Positions 1 through 8,016 of a stretch of 64,000 nt of DNA are shown one piece after another (position 1 is the first letter of the stretch; each line of letters begins with the position of its first letter). This DNA comes from Fabrea salina (taxonomy: Eukaryota; Ciliophora; Heterotrichea; Heterotrichida; Fabreidae). Below the pieces are notes generated by a model that saw only the letters and a list, made by a program, of their open reading frames with translations, had not been told where the DNA came from and made no database searches. The stretch is taken from positions 124,001-188,000 of the forward strand of contig JALIHJ010000037.1 in the NCBI GenBank assembly GCA_022984795.1, written 5' to 3'. The translations under genes and the position numbers were made by a program.

Positions 1-1
1 C

Positions 2-1426
2 TCTTTAGGAGGCAACTCAAAAACTTGTTTGATAGTTACTTGTTCTACTTCGCAGTACAACGAACAAGAAACAATCAGCACTCTAAGGTTCGGTGTAAGA
101 GCACGTGCAATCAAAAACAAACCTAAAGTAAACAAAGAATACACCTTGGCAGAACTCAAACTGCTGCTTGCACAAGCTCGTGAAGAAATCGCTAAGCGAG
201 ACGCTAGAATCAGAATACTAGAACAAGCACTTAAAAGTGCAGGAGTGCCGATTCCAACAGCTGCAGCACTGCCTCAAGGAGAAGACTCCCAAAGAGACTC
301 CCAAGAAGACTCCCAAGAAGGCCTAGAAAGCACGTTGAGAGCTGAGTACCAAGAAGTCTTCCAAGAACTAGAACAAACCAGAGAAAAACTCAGCAAAGAC
401 GTAGAAGAACTCACTAGACTTAAACAAGCCTACGCCCAGAACGAACTCGAACTCGAAATGACCAAAAGCCAAAACGAAGTTCTAGAACAAGAAAATTCCG
501 AACTAAAAAAGAAACTCCAAGCTTTAGAAGACGAACAAAAGGAAAAAGAAGACATGGTTGAGTGCCTAAACGAAGCCAAAACTAACCTTGAACAGGAGAT
601 GCAAAGCATCAACCAAAAAAGACTTGAAATCGAACAAAAACTTAACGAAAGAGAAGTCGAACTCCAACAACTCCAAATAGAAATCAACCTGAAAAGCCAA
701 GAAAACTACCAAATTTCTCATAACCAATTCAATCACATCACTGAAGAACTCAACCAAGAAAAAGAAATCAACACTCAGTACCAAAACGACATAAAAGCCC
801 TCCAAAAACAACTAGACGAAGCCCTTTCAGGGACCCACCCCGAAATCAACCGAATTAAAGAAATAGCCAAAGACCAAATAGCAAGGGAAGAACGTGACAA
901 ATGGAACCAAGAAAAAAAAGAAATCCTCAAAGCCCTCCAAAAAAAAGCTGAAAGCTTCGTAGCTCTAGAAATCGAACTGAGCCAAGCCAGAAACAACTAC
1001 AAAAAACTCAAAAACTTTTTATCAGAAGGAGAAACTGCACTCTTCAAAAAAACCACAGTGCTAGAAAAGAACCTCGAACAACTGAGCCTTATGTACCACC
1101 AAATCGTTACACAAAAGTCTTCTTTGAAGATAGAAAACTCAGTGAACTCCAAAAAGATAGAGAGACTACAACACAAAAACAAAACCCTAGAAGAAGAAGC
1201 CAGGGAACTCAGAGAGAAACTCAAAGACCTAAACGAACAACTCAACTTGCTCAGTGGCGAGATGCAGTTAATGCAGGCCAACCCTTCCAAAATGAGCTTT
1301 GTAACCCACTCTAAGGTCAGAAAAACTATCAAAGGAGGAGGTGGCAAAATGGCCCTTCTCAATACTTTGCGGACAAACTCTGAACTTTTTACTACGTTTG
1401 CTAAAAACTTCGGGAAGAATATTTAA
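2..1426 (+). CDS. Kinesin-1 heavy chain, C-terminal part (5' end outside window)
   Basis: Microtubule plus-end motor, cut by the left window edge; the frame is already open at base 2. The first residues are the end of the motor core (SLGGNSKT, then NEQETISTLRFGVRARAIKNK), followed by the neck (KVNKEYTLAELKLLL). The RxxIKNKxxVNxE pattern with a LAELK neck resembles fungal-type conventional kinesin more than other kinesin classes. The remainder is about 380 residues of heptad-rich coiled coil. The tail has a basic RKTIKGGGGK stretch that recalls the IAK-type autoinhibitory motif of kinesin-1; this comparison is inference. The stop is TAA, 11 bp from the convergent E2 gene. Family assignment is firm; the class is likely. 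Confidence 0.85.
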   Translation, partial: SLGGNSKTCLIVTCSTSQYNEQETISTLRFGVRARAIKNKPKVNKEYTLAELKLLLAQAREEIAKRDARIRILEQALKSAGVPIPTAAALPQGEDSQRDSQEDSQEGLESTLRAEYQEVFQELEQTREKLSKDVEELTRLKQAYAQNELELEMTKSQNEVLEQENSELKKKLQALEDEQKEKEDMVECLNEAKTNLEQEMQSINQKRLEIEQKLNEREVELQQLQIEINLKSQENYQISHNQFNHITEELNQEKEINTQYQNDIKALQKQLDEALSGTHPEINRIKEIAKDQIAREERDKWNQEKKEILKALQKKAESFVALEIELSQARNNYKKLKNFLSEGETALFKKTTVLEKNLEQLSLMYHQIVTQKSSLKIENSVNSKKIERLQHKNKTLEEEARELREKLKDLNEQLNLLSGEMQLMQANPSKMSFVTHSKVRKTIKGGGGKMALLNTLRTNSELFTTFAKNFGKNI

Positions 1427-1437
1427 CTAATACTAAA

Positions 1438-2037
1438 TTAGCCTAATAGAGAATTAATAGCAGTAGCCTCGTCCCAACCAGCTCTTTCAAGAGCGTTTCT
1501 CACAACTTCCACGTCAAAACCCATTTCAACAAGTCTTTTGACCTGCTCTTCGCGGACTTCGTTGATGTCTTTGGCGTACTCACGAGTCCACTGTCTGGCA
1601 TTCACTTCGAATTCAGGGAAGTTCCTCTTATACTGGGAAGCAACTACTGCGTCCTGTGGGTCGTCAGGCTCGGGGGAACACATAAGTGCTTGCAAACTTA
1701 GCAGCGCTGTGCGAATAGTCAGCGCTGGACTCCACTCGTCCTTTAAGATATCTAAGCATATTGCTCCTGTTTGGGAAGAGACATTGGGGTGCCAAATCTT
1801 AGTGTCGAACTTCATACGAGGAGGTTTGTAGGGGTAGTCTGGAGGAATCACTATGTCAATGATGAAAGTGCCTCCTTCGTACACAGTTTCGCCCTAAGTA
1901 AACTTTACAGGTCCTTTAATAGTGCCCTTGAAGTGGGTCATGTCGTTGCCTACCATGTGAGCAGTTATCCCTGCGTCGGGATTTTGGTTGAGTTTTTGGA
2001 GTTCTTCGTATTCCTTTTGCAAGCGACGTGATTCCAT
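1438..2037 (-). CDS. Ubiquitin-conjugating enzyme E2 K-like with UBA domain
   Basis: E2 enzyme that carries ubiquitin as a thioester. The gene has two exons joined across a 15-nt intron (1894-1908), giving 194 residues, close to the 200 of human UBE2K and its yeast relative Ubc1. Exon 1 starts MESRRLQKEYEEL and ends at GTIKGP; exon 2 resumes GETVYEGG, which restores the normal E2 fold. The HPN motif (IWHPNVSSQTGAICLDIL) carries the catalytic Cys. A C-terminal UBA domain follows (VKRLVEMGFDVEVVRNALERAG), the hallmark of the UBE2K/Ubc1 group. An uninterrupted reading loses the first 46 residues, so the intron is needed. The gene is convergent with kinesin and diverges from the Polo kinase across 80 bp. 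Confidence 0.92.
1894..1908 (-). other. 15-nt spliceosomal intron in the E2 gene
   Basis: Read on the minus strand the intron is GTAAAGTTTACTTAG. It lies in phase 0 between GGA-CCT and GGC-GAA. Its last codon is an in-frame TAG, so an unspliced transcript would stop here. Removal joins conserved E2 sequence (KGP/GETVYEGG). Confidence 0.92.
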
Positions 2038-2117
2038 ATTTTATAGTTCTTAGATTCACTAACTCAGCAACTACTTGCCAAGACAATTAAGAAATTTCCT
2101 CATATAATCTTTTAAAA
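2038..2117. promoter_or_regulatory. Divergent spacer between E2 and Polo kinase
   Basis: An 80-bp AT-rich spacer with start codons at both ends. The E2 side reads TATAAAATATG on the minus strand, and the kinase side reads ATAATCTTTTAAAAATG. No other element is recognisable. Its promoter role is inferred from position. Confidence 0.5.
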
Positions 2118-3788
2118 ATGGAAAGAAGAACGCGAAGGAAAGGAGATGAAGACGATCGGGCTGGTATAGTTGAAGAAAAGGTAGTCAAGGTCAACGGAGA
2201 CATAGCCTTAAGGCAGTACTCAAAGGGAAGGTATCTCGGGAAGGGCGGTTTCGCCCGAGTGTACGAGTTCATGAACCTAGACACTCAAAAACTCAACGCT
2301 GCAAAAATCGTTTCAAAGTCTTCACTTACGAAAAGCCGAGCTAAACAAAAGTTGATGTCAGAGATCAAAATCCACAGGTCTCTGCACCAGCCCAACATTG
2401 TCGGCTTCGAGCACTTTTTTGAAGACGCTGAAAATGTTTACATTTTACTGGAACTCTGTTCCAATCAAACGATGAATGAGCTTTTGAAAAGAAGGAAAAG
2501 ACTCACAGAACTTGAAGTGCAGTGTTACTTGACTCAAGTTTTAGAAGCTGTCAAGTACATGCATGCTCACCGAGTTATTCACAGAGACCTTAAACTAGGT
2601 AACCTTTTTCTTTCTGACAAAATGGAAATCAAGATCGGCGACTTCGGACTGGCAACTAAGCTTGAGTTTGAAGGAGAAAGAAAAAGGACTATCTGTGGAA
2701 CACCTAACTACATAGCTCCTGAAGTTTTAGACGGCAAACAAGGCCACTCTTACGAAGTAGATGTTTGGTCTATAGGAGTGATTACTTACACTTTATTAGT
2801 GGGCAAACCACCCTTTGAAACTTCCGACGTTAAAACCACTTACCGCAGGATCAGAATGAACGCCTACTCGTTTCCTGAGCACGTTCAACTCTCTGAACCT
2901 GCCAGAAACATGATTACTCGGATTCTTGTTAACGATCCCTCCAAACGCCCCAAAATAGATGAGTTGTTGTCCCACGAATTCTTTAACCAAGGAAACGTCA
3001 TTCCTAAATTAATGCCTGCTGCAACACTGGCTTGTCCGCCTTCTGCGTCTTACTTGAGGCAGTACGTTCCACAAACCCAACCCTTAAAACACTCTGACTC
3101 CGTTCCTAAAACCCAACGCACCCAACCACTTGCAACCACAGACCGGAACCACACTGAAAGAAAACAAGCTAGAGAAAGTGTCAACCGACACACTGGAGAA
3201 GGCCCTGATGTATGGGTTAAGAAGTGGGTGGACTACTCTAGCAAGTACGGACTAGGATACATGCTGTCCAACGGAGCAACTGGTGTTTACTTCAACGACA
3301 GCTCTAAAATAGTACTGAGTGCAGCAGGTCACAAGTTCAACTACATAGAACGAAGAGGTCCAGACAAACATGACGAGGTTTGTACATACACACTAACTGA
3401 GTACTCAAAGGAACTCCAAAAGAAAGTAACTCTTCTGCAACACTTTAGAAGCTACCTTGAAGGAGACGTGAAGCAAGAAACAGGACTTGATGCAGACCAA
3501 GAACCTCCCTCAGTTTACGTGAAGAAGTGGATGAGAACAAGACACGCAATCATGTTCCGTCTCAGCAACAAAGTTGTCCAAGTTAATTTCCAAGACCACA
3601 CTGAACTCCTACTCTCCAGTGAAACCCGAGTTGTAACTTACGTCAACAAAAAAGGAGAAAGAACCAACTACGCCCTTGCTAGCGCTATGGAAAGCGACAA
3701 CGCTGAAATGACTAAGAGGCTCAAGTATACAAAAGACATCCTTTCCCATATGCTCAAAAACCCCCAAAAGTCTGGTAATGAAGAATAG
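2118..3788 (+). CDS. Polo-like kinase (PLK1 type)
   Basis: Ser/Thr kinase of mitosis and basal-body duplication, 556 residues. The kinase domain spans about residues 35-292: glycine loop GKGGFARVYE, catalytic HRDLKLGN near 155, DFG near 176, and activation loop RKRTICGTPNYIAPEVL with the activating Thr. Two polo boxes follow, near 368-440 (VWVKKWVDYSSKYGLGYMLS) and 465-545 (VYVKKWMRTRHAIMFRLSN), which bind phosphopeptides and target the kinase. The Trp of the first polo box (KKWVDYS) matches animal PLK1. Length and domain order are typical of PLK1. The stop is TAG, 18 bp from the convergent desaturase gene. In ciliates a role in basal bodies or nuclear division is expected from the family. 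Confidence 0.95.
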   Translation: MERRTRRKGDEDDRAGIVEEKVVKVNGDIALRQYSKGRYLGKGGFARVYEFMNLDTQKLNAAKIVSKSSLTKSRAKQKLMSEIKIHRSLHQPNIVGFEHFFEDAENVYILLELCSNQTMNELLKRRKRLTELEVQCYLTQVLEAVKYMHAHRVIHRDLKLGNLFLSDKMEIKIGDFGLATKLEFEGERKRTICGTPNYIAPEVLDGKQGHSYEVDVWSIGVITYTLLVGKPPFETSDVKTTYRRIRMNAYSFPEHVQLSEPARNMITRILVNDPSKRPKIDELLSHEFFNQGNVIPKLMPAATLACPPSASYLRQYVPQTQPLKHSDSVPKTQRTQPLATTDRNHTERKQARESVNRHTGEGPDVWVKKWVDYSSKYGLGYMLSNGATGVYFNDSSKIVLSAAGHKFNYIERRGPDKHDEVCTYTLTEYSKELQKKVTLLQHFRSYLEGDVKQETGLDADQEPPSVYVKKWMRTRHAIMFRLSNKVVQVNFQDHTELLLSSETRVVTYVNKKGERTNYALASAMESDNAEMTKRLKYTKDILSHMLKNPQKSGNEE

Positions 3789-3806
3789 TGAATTAATAAT
3801 AAGCGC

Positions 3807-5216
3807 TTACTTAGTCTTTAAAAAAGAAGCTGCTTCTTGGGGCTTTTCGTAGCTGCCCAGCGCCTTCAGTAAGTCGTAGTGTCCTTTAAGTGCTGCCCAG
3901 AAACTAGGGTACGCAAAGTAGGTAACTCCGTATTCTTTGCAAACTTCTTGCACAATGCTTGAGATCTCAGGAAGGCGAGTATGGACCATGGCTGGGAACA
4001 GGTGGTGTTCTATCTGGTAATTAAGTCCCCCAGTTAGCCAAGTCCAGAACGTTGAGTCCAAGGCAAAGTTAATAGAGTTCTCCACTTGAAGAACTCCCCA
4101 GTTAGTGTTGCTGATGTTTTGGTTGTCCACAAAGCCTGCGTCTAGAGTCCAGTGGTTAACTGCAAAGAACAAAGCATACCCCACTCCAAAAGTAAGCATG
4201 TAAAGCAGCCACACTGGGAAAATGTTCACATAGCCGTGTATGTAAGTTGGAATGAGGATGGCATAAAACAGCCAGCACAGCTTAACGAAAACTTGGAAAA
4301 TGAACGAAGAGATTGAAGTAGACCCTCTTCTGTTCGGAAAGTTAGACATCCAAAAGAACTCGTCAAAAGTCCCAAACAAGTCTCCAAAGTTCACTAGCGT
4401 GTATATGATCCACCCGTAGTAGTGCTGGTACTTGTGATACCACATCCTGTCTTGGTTAGCGTGCAGCCTAATCAGTGGGTAAGTAGTGTCAAAAGCCCTG
4501 TCTAGTTCGTAGTGATTGACACAGGAGTGGTGGCCATAGTTGTGCGATCTTCGGTAAACCACACTTGAAGAACCAACTAGCTCTAGAGTATGCCCAGCAA
4601 TCCAAGTAAGGGTTTTAGAACTTGTAAAAGCTCCATGGTTGCCATCGTGCATGATGTTTACTCCTATTTGACTGCAAAAGAACCCATAAACAATTGCAGT
4701 CCACCAGTTGCAAAAGTAAATATAGAGTCCCAAAGCAAAAAAGTAACTCACAAGCAAGCACAGACCCTTGATAGTCATTCTCTGGTCGTCTCTTCTCTTG
4801 TTGCGAGGTATAGCTTTTTCTACCTTTTCCTTGATCTTCCTGTAAAAGGTGCCGTCCCACGAATAAAAGTCGTTGTAGTCCCTGATTTCCCCAATTAGGT
4901 ACTTTTTAGGAATTCCTCTGTCCAAGACAGACAAGGGGTGGTAACTTTCCCACACCCCAGTGCAGTCACCTCCAGCTCCGTCGTAGATCACTTTTCCTCC
5001 TGGGTGTTTGGGCACCCACTCAGTCACGTCGTAAACTTTTCCGTGGACTACTATCCAACAGTCCTCTGGCTTGTCGTGCTTAATAACTTCGTCCCAGAAG
5101 TACTCTTTGTAGCCTACTCTTCTTCTAGTAGTGAAGTCCCGAACTCCAATGTACCTTTTGACCCAGTCAGTCCAGGACTCTCCTGTAGCGTCGTAAGTTG
5201 CCCGCACTGTAGCCAT
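3807..5216 (-). CDS. Front-end fatty acid desaturase with fused cytochrome b5 domain
   Basis: ER enzyme that inserts a double bond between an existing one and the carboxyl end of a polyunsaturated acyl chain (delta-5/delta-6/delta-8 type), 469 residues. The N-terminal cytochrome b5 domain carries the haem-binding HPGGK near residue 69. The three histidine boxes are visible: HDGNHG near 188, HNYGHH near 226, and QIEHHLFP near 399, where Q replaces H as is diagnostic of front-end desaturases. Hydrophobic segments lie between the boxes. I place the start at MATVRATYD (5216) because TTATAAAG lies just upstream. An in-frame ATG at 5309 would add 31 residues, but that stretch is antisense to the divergent neighbour. 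Regioselectivity cannot be read from sequence. Confidence 0.93.
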   Translation of the reverse strand: MATVRATYDATGESWTDWVKRYIGVRDFTTRRRVGYKEYFWDEVIKHDKPEDCWIVVHGKVYDVTEWVPKHPGGKVIYDGAGGDCTGVWESYHPLSVLDRGIPKKYLIGEIRDYNDFYSWDGTFYRKIKEKVEKAIPRNKRRDDQRMTIKGLCLLVSYFFALGLYIYFCNWWTAIVYGFFCSQIGVNIMHDGNHGAFTSSKTLTWIAGHTLELVGSSSVVYRRSHNYGHHSCVNHYELDRAFDTTYPLIRLHANQDRMWYHKYQHYYGWIIYTLVNFGDLFGTFDEFFWMSNFPNRRGSTSISSFIFQVFVKLCWLFYAILIPTYIHGYVNIFPVWLLYMLTFGVGYALFFAVNHWTLDAGFVDNQNISNTNWGVLQVENSINFALDSTFWTWLTGGLNYQIEHHLFPAMVHTRLPEISSIVQEVCKEYGVTYFAYPSFWAALKGHYDLLKALGSYEKPQEAASFLKTK

Positions 5217-5223
5217 CTTTATA
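5217..5223. promoter_or_regulatory. 7-bp divergent spacer containing a TTATAA palindrome
   Basis: Only CTTTATA separates the minus-strand ATG (5214-5216) from the plus-strand ATG (5224-5226). The palindrome TTATAA (5219-5224) lies next to both start codons, so one AT core may position both initiation events. Promoter function is inferred. Confidence 0.5.
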
Positions 5224-5607
5224 ATGTCTTTGCAAGAAGTTAAAGAAAAGTTCTGCAGCAACCAGTACATTGCAAGGCATAAAAAAGCAAACTTGTTTTT
5301 GGAGTACATGTCAAAAGCTCCTGTTCAGTCAACTGAAATGAAACAAGACAAAAAAAAAGCCACTAATTCTTGGGGCAACTTGGCTTCAGCAGGAATAAGG
5401 CTAACTAAACACGTAGGTTTGGGAGTGGGTTACTCCTACATTCTTTCTTGGTGGCTTCCTGCCCACTCAACAGTGATTTACACTGCTTGCATAGGTTTTA
5501 GTGTTTTGTTTTTTGGCTACTTTGACTACTACAAAGACAAACACGAACTTTACAAGTTATCTGACAAGTACACGCAAGAAATGCACAAACACTTTTGTAA
5601 AACTTAG
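5224..5607 (+). CDS. Small membrane protein of unknown function
   Basis: A 127-residue protein I do not recognise. The N-terminal half is polar and Lys/Gln-rich. Two adjacent hydrophobic segments follow (roughly residues 70-86 and 88-102, VGLGVGYSYILSWWL and TVIYTACIGFSVLFFGYF), then a charged helical tail ending HKHFCKT. A hairpin of two membrane helices fits a small organelle membrane subunit, but that is only inference. The start at 5224 is preferred over 5308 because TTTATA abuts it. Its stop TAG (5605-5607) overlaps by two bases the TAA (5604-5606) of the convergent channel gene. Confidence 0.7.
   Translation: MSLQEVKEKFCSNQYIARHKKANLFLEYMSKAPVQSTEMKQDKKKATNSWGNLASAGIRLTKHVGLGVGYSYILSWWLPAHSTVIYTACIGFSVLFFGYFDYYKDKHELYKLSDKYTQEMHKHFCKT
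5604..5607. other. Overlapping convergent stop codons (TTAG)
   Basis: TAA of the polycystin gene (minus, 5604-5606) and TAG of the small membrane protein (plus, 5605-5607) share two bases. Both 3' UTRs must be antisense to the other coding sequence. Confidence 0.85.
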
Positions 5608-8006
5608 TTAAAAGCTCTGTGAGCTAGTGAATTGTTACCAGGTCTCCTCATGCGGATATTTCTGATTACAAGTTTAATTTTTTCGCAGTAGTACTTAAGT
5701 TCCTTCACCAGTTTAGTTTTAAGTCTGCCTATGAGTTCCTTTTCTTGGGAGTTCCTTTGGTACTCCACCACCACTCCAAATGCTTCGTTGAGTATTGCTA
5801 CAAAGATATTCATAAGTACAAAGAAAATCAAGAATATGTAACTAATGAAGAAAAAAGGAGTCAAATAGGGCTCAGCTTCTCTCATTTCGCTGTACAAGTC
5901 AATCTGACCAATCATGATGATAAGCATAGAAGTCATGCTTCTGAAGTAAGTGTAGAAACTTTCCACTTCGTAGCCGTAAACGTGGTAGCCCATTTGTGTG
6001 AAAGAAGTTAAAAGCACTACTAACACTATCAAAAAAGCCAGTATCGACCTTGCTCCTCTTTTAAGAGTGTCCCAAATCATAGTCATACTTTCTATTTTAA
6101 AGTAGTTCAAAAACTTCAAAAAACTCAGCAAAGTCGTAAAAGCCTGCAAAAACAAAAGAGTTCTTAAAATAACTGCAGGCGTTCTAAGATCCAACACGTA
6201 CTCAAAGCTTTCAGTTTTCACTAGCTCAATAATGCCTTCAGCTACTCCGTAAAGGATGCTCCTCAATACTACTACTGCTACAAGACAAATTCCCAGTATA
6301 ATGTCTAAGTAGTTCCAGAGGTCCAAGAAATACTGAGTCTTTTGCTTCTTTATGCGGCTGACTATAGGCAAAAGTACTCCTAAAAGACCATAAAGGTAAA
6401 CGTAGAGTTCAGGCAACTTACTGAAAAAGTCCTGTGAAGAGTCAAAAACTCTCTGCCAAGAAAAGTAAAAGTAAATTGTGTAGAAAGTATCAGAATTAAC
6501 AGTTGGCACTATAACCCCAGTAGCTCCTATTTCAAGGATGATTTCTATAGTAGTGAAGTACTGGTAGTTAGTGTTGTACAAAGCAAAGTTAATGATTACA
6601 GCCCGGGTTTGGATGTCTATCCACAAGTTAGTTTCTAGGTACTCAATTAAACTTTCTAAAGTTTCTTTTTGAAGCACTTCGTTCTCGTCCAGTAAGTCGC
6701 TTGAGTCTATGTAAAACCCAGTTTTGTCGTAAATGCTTAGCTCTCCGTAGGTTCTAAAACTGTTTTCAATGTTTTCAGTGTACCTAAAAGCTTTGTTGAA
6801 TCTGCAGTCTTTGCAAGGCGGTCCGTAATCTTGGGTGCTTTTAGTTTCCTCACTGTACTTTGAGTAGCACTTTTTTTCACCTCTCTGGTATACTTCCCCA
6901 GTTTTGTAGTCTATAGTTTTACAGGAGTCTTCAGCAACTCTTAACTGCCTAATTCTAATACCCCCAATTTGATTATAGTTCAGAATAAACCGTCTAGAAG
7001 TCTTAAGTTCTTCAGGCTTGTCATCAGAGAAAATTCCTGGAATCAATACTTCTTTGAACCAACAGAAAAACTGCTTTTCTTGAGTGATTTCTTGGTAAGT
7101 GATGCTTAAACCTGTAGGTATGCTGCAGTCTGCTGGAAAGTCTTCTCCAATAAGCTTTTCTTTCACTGCTGTGTTTAAATAGTAACTCTTACTTACGTCT
7201 AAGTCTCTGAAAACAATATACAGGATTCCTCCTACAAACAACAAATATAAAACAAAAAAGAACAAACCCCCTAAAATAGTGCTTTCTTTTTCACCGCGCT
7301 TTCTTACGTCTCTCGACTTCGAATTGGCCCAAGAAGCCATTAGCCTTATCCTAGACTCAATTTTAGAATGTGCAGCTAGTTTTTGCCAGTCGATCTCTGC
7401 AGCGTGGGGGTTCCTTGCAAGTCTGCCGTGTTTGAGTTCTAGAATGAACTTGCCTTCTTCTTCTACTTTAGAGTCGTGAGGCCAAATGCAGTTGAGTTCA
7501 TCTTTCAAAAGGCAGTCTTCAGGAATCAAATTGAAGTACAAAGCTGAGTCTTTTATGAGGTCCGATATTTTGTAAGAAACAGATGAAGACCTAACCATGC
7601 AGTAGTTTTCTTTGAAAAACACTTTGAAAACTCTGTGTGAGGTGGCAGAGGTTTGCTTTGTAAGAGTTGCTTTGATAGAAGACAGTTCAGAAATAAGCAT
7701 TTCAAGTCCAGTTTCAGGAGTTTTTTGAACGAAGTCCAAAGCTTTTTCGTAGTCGTACTTAAGTTCTGACTTGGGTTTTTGGTTATTTTTAAGTAGTTCT
7801 AGGGTTCTTTTAAGTTCTTTTTTCTGTTGGTGTTTGTCTGAGATTTCTTTCGAAAGAGACTCTTTGTGAGAAGTTAGTCTTTCTAAGCTTTCTTTTTTCC
7901 TTTTCATAGTTTCTGTAAGTCTTTGGTTTGTGTTTTCTAACTCACTTAACTCCTTTACTTGCTGTTCTATAAGGCTTATTAGAGCATTAGGGTTACTTGT
8001 TTCCAT
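5604..8006 (-). CDS. Polycystin-2-like (TRPP) cation channel with N-terminal coiled coil
   Basis: An 800-residue channel. Residues 1-105 form a cytoplasmic coiled coil (ALISLIEQQVKELSELENTN and on). A first membrane segment lies near 243-265 (FFFVLYLLFVGGILYIVF), followed by a roughly 220-residue extracytoplasmic region with cysteines, as in the polycystin domain. The remaining segments are near 526, 566, 629, 654 and 718. A pore-type stretch (TSMLIIMIGQIDLYSEM) sits before the last helix, which ends VLMNIFVAILNEAFG, a strong PKD2/TRP S6 signature. PKD2 channels act in ciliary membranes. The long coiled coil is N-terminal, whereas in animal PKD2 the coil is C-terminal. Same-strand neighbour upstream, 10 bp away, is an ODA-docking-like coiled coil. 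Confidence 0.88.
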   Translation of the reverse strand: METSNPNALISLIEQQVKELSELENTNQRLTETMKRKKESLERLTSHKESLSKEISDKHQQKKELKRTLELLKNNQKPKSELKYDYEKALDFVQKTPETGLEMLISELSSIKATLTKQTSATSHRVFKVFFKENYCMVRSSSVSYKISDLIKDSALYFNLIPEDCLLKDELNCIWPHDSKVEEEGKFILELKHGRLARNPHAAEIDWQKLAAHSKIESRIRLMASWANSKSRDVRKRGEKESTILGGLFFFVLYLLFVGGILYIVFRDLDVSKSYYLNTAVKEKLIGEDFPADCSIPTGLSITYQEITQEKQFFCWFKEVLIPGIFSDDKPEELKTSRRFILNYNQIGGIRIRQLRVAEDSCKTIDYKTGEVYQRGEKKCYSKYSEETKSTQDYGPPCKDCRFNKAFRYTENIENSFRTYGELSIYDKTGFYIDSSDLLDENEVLQKETLESLIEYLETNLWIDIQTRAVIINFALYNTNYQYFTTIEIILEIGATGVIVPTVNSDTFYTIYFYFSWQRVFDSSQDFFSKLPELYVYLYGLLGVLLPIVSRIKKQKTQYFLDLWNYLDIILGICLVAVVVLRSILYGVAEGIIELVKTESFEYVLDLRTPAVILRTLLFLQAFTTLLSFLKFLNYFKIESMTMIWDTLKRGARSILAFLIVLVVLLTSFTQMGYHVYGYEVESFYTYFRSMTSMLIIMIGQIDLYSEMREAEPYLTPFFFISYIFLIFFVLMNIFVAILNEAFGVVVEYQRNSQEKELIGRLKTKLVKELKYYCEKIKLVIRNIRMRRPGNNSLAHRAFN

Positions 8007-8016
8007 TTAGTGTAAG

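Noticed and set aside
5217-5309. 31-residue N-terminal extension of the desaturase with a hydrophobic, signal-like look
   Set aside because: Antisense to the N-terminus of the divergent gene; front-end desaturases start near the b5 domain, and TTATAA precedes the ATG at 5216.
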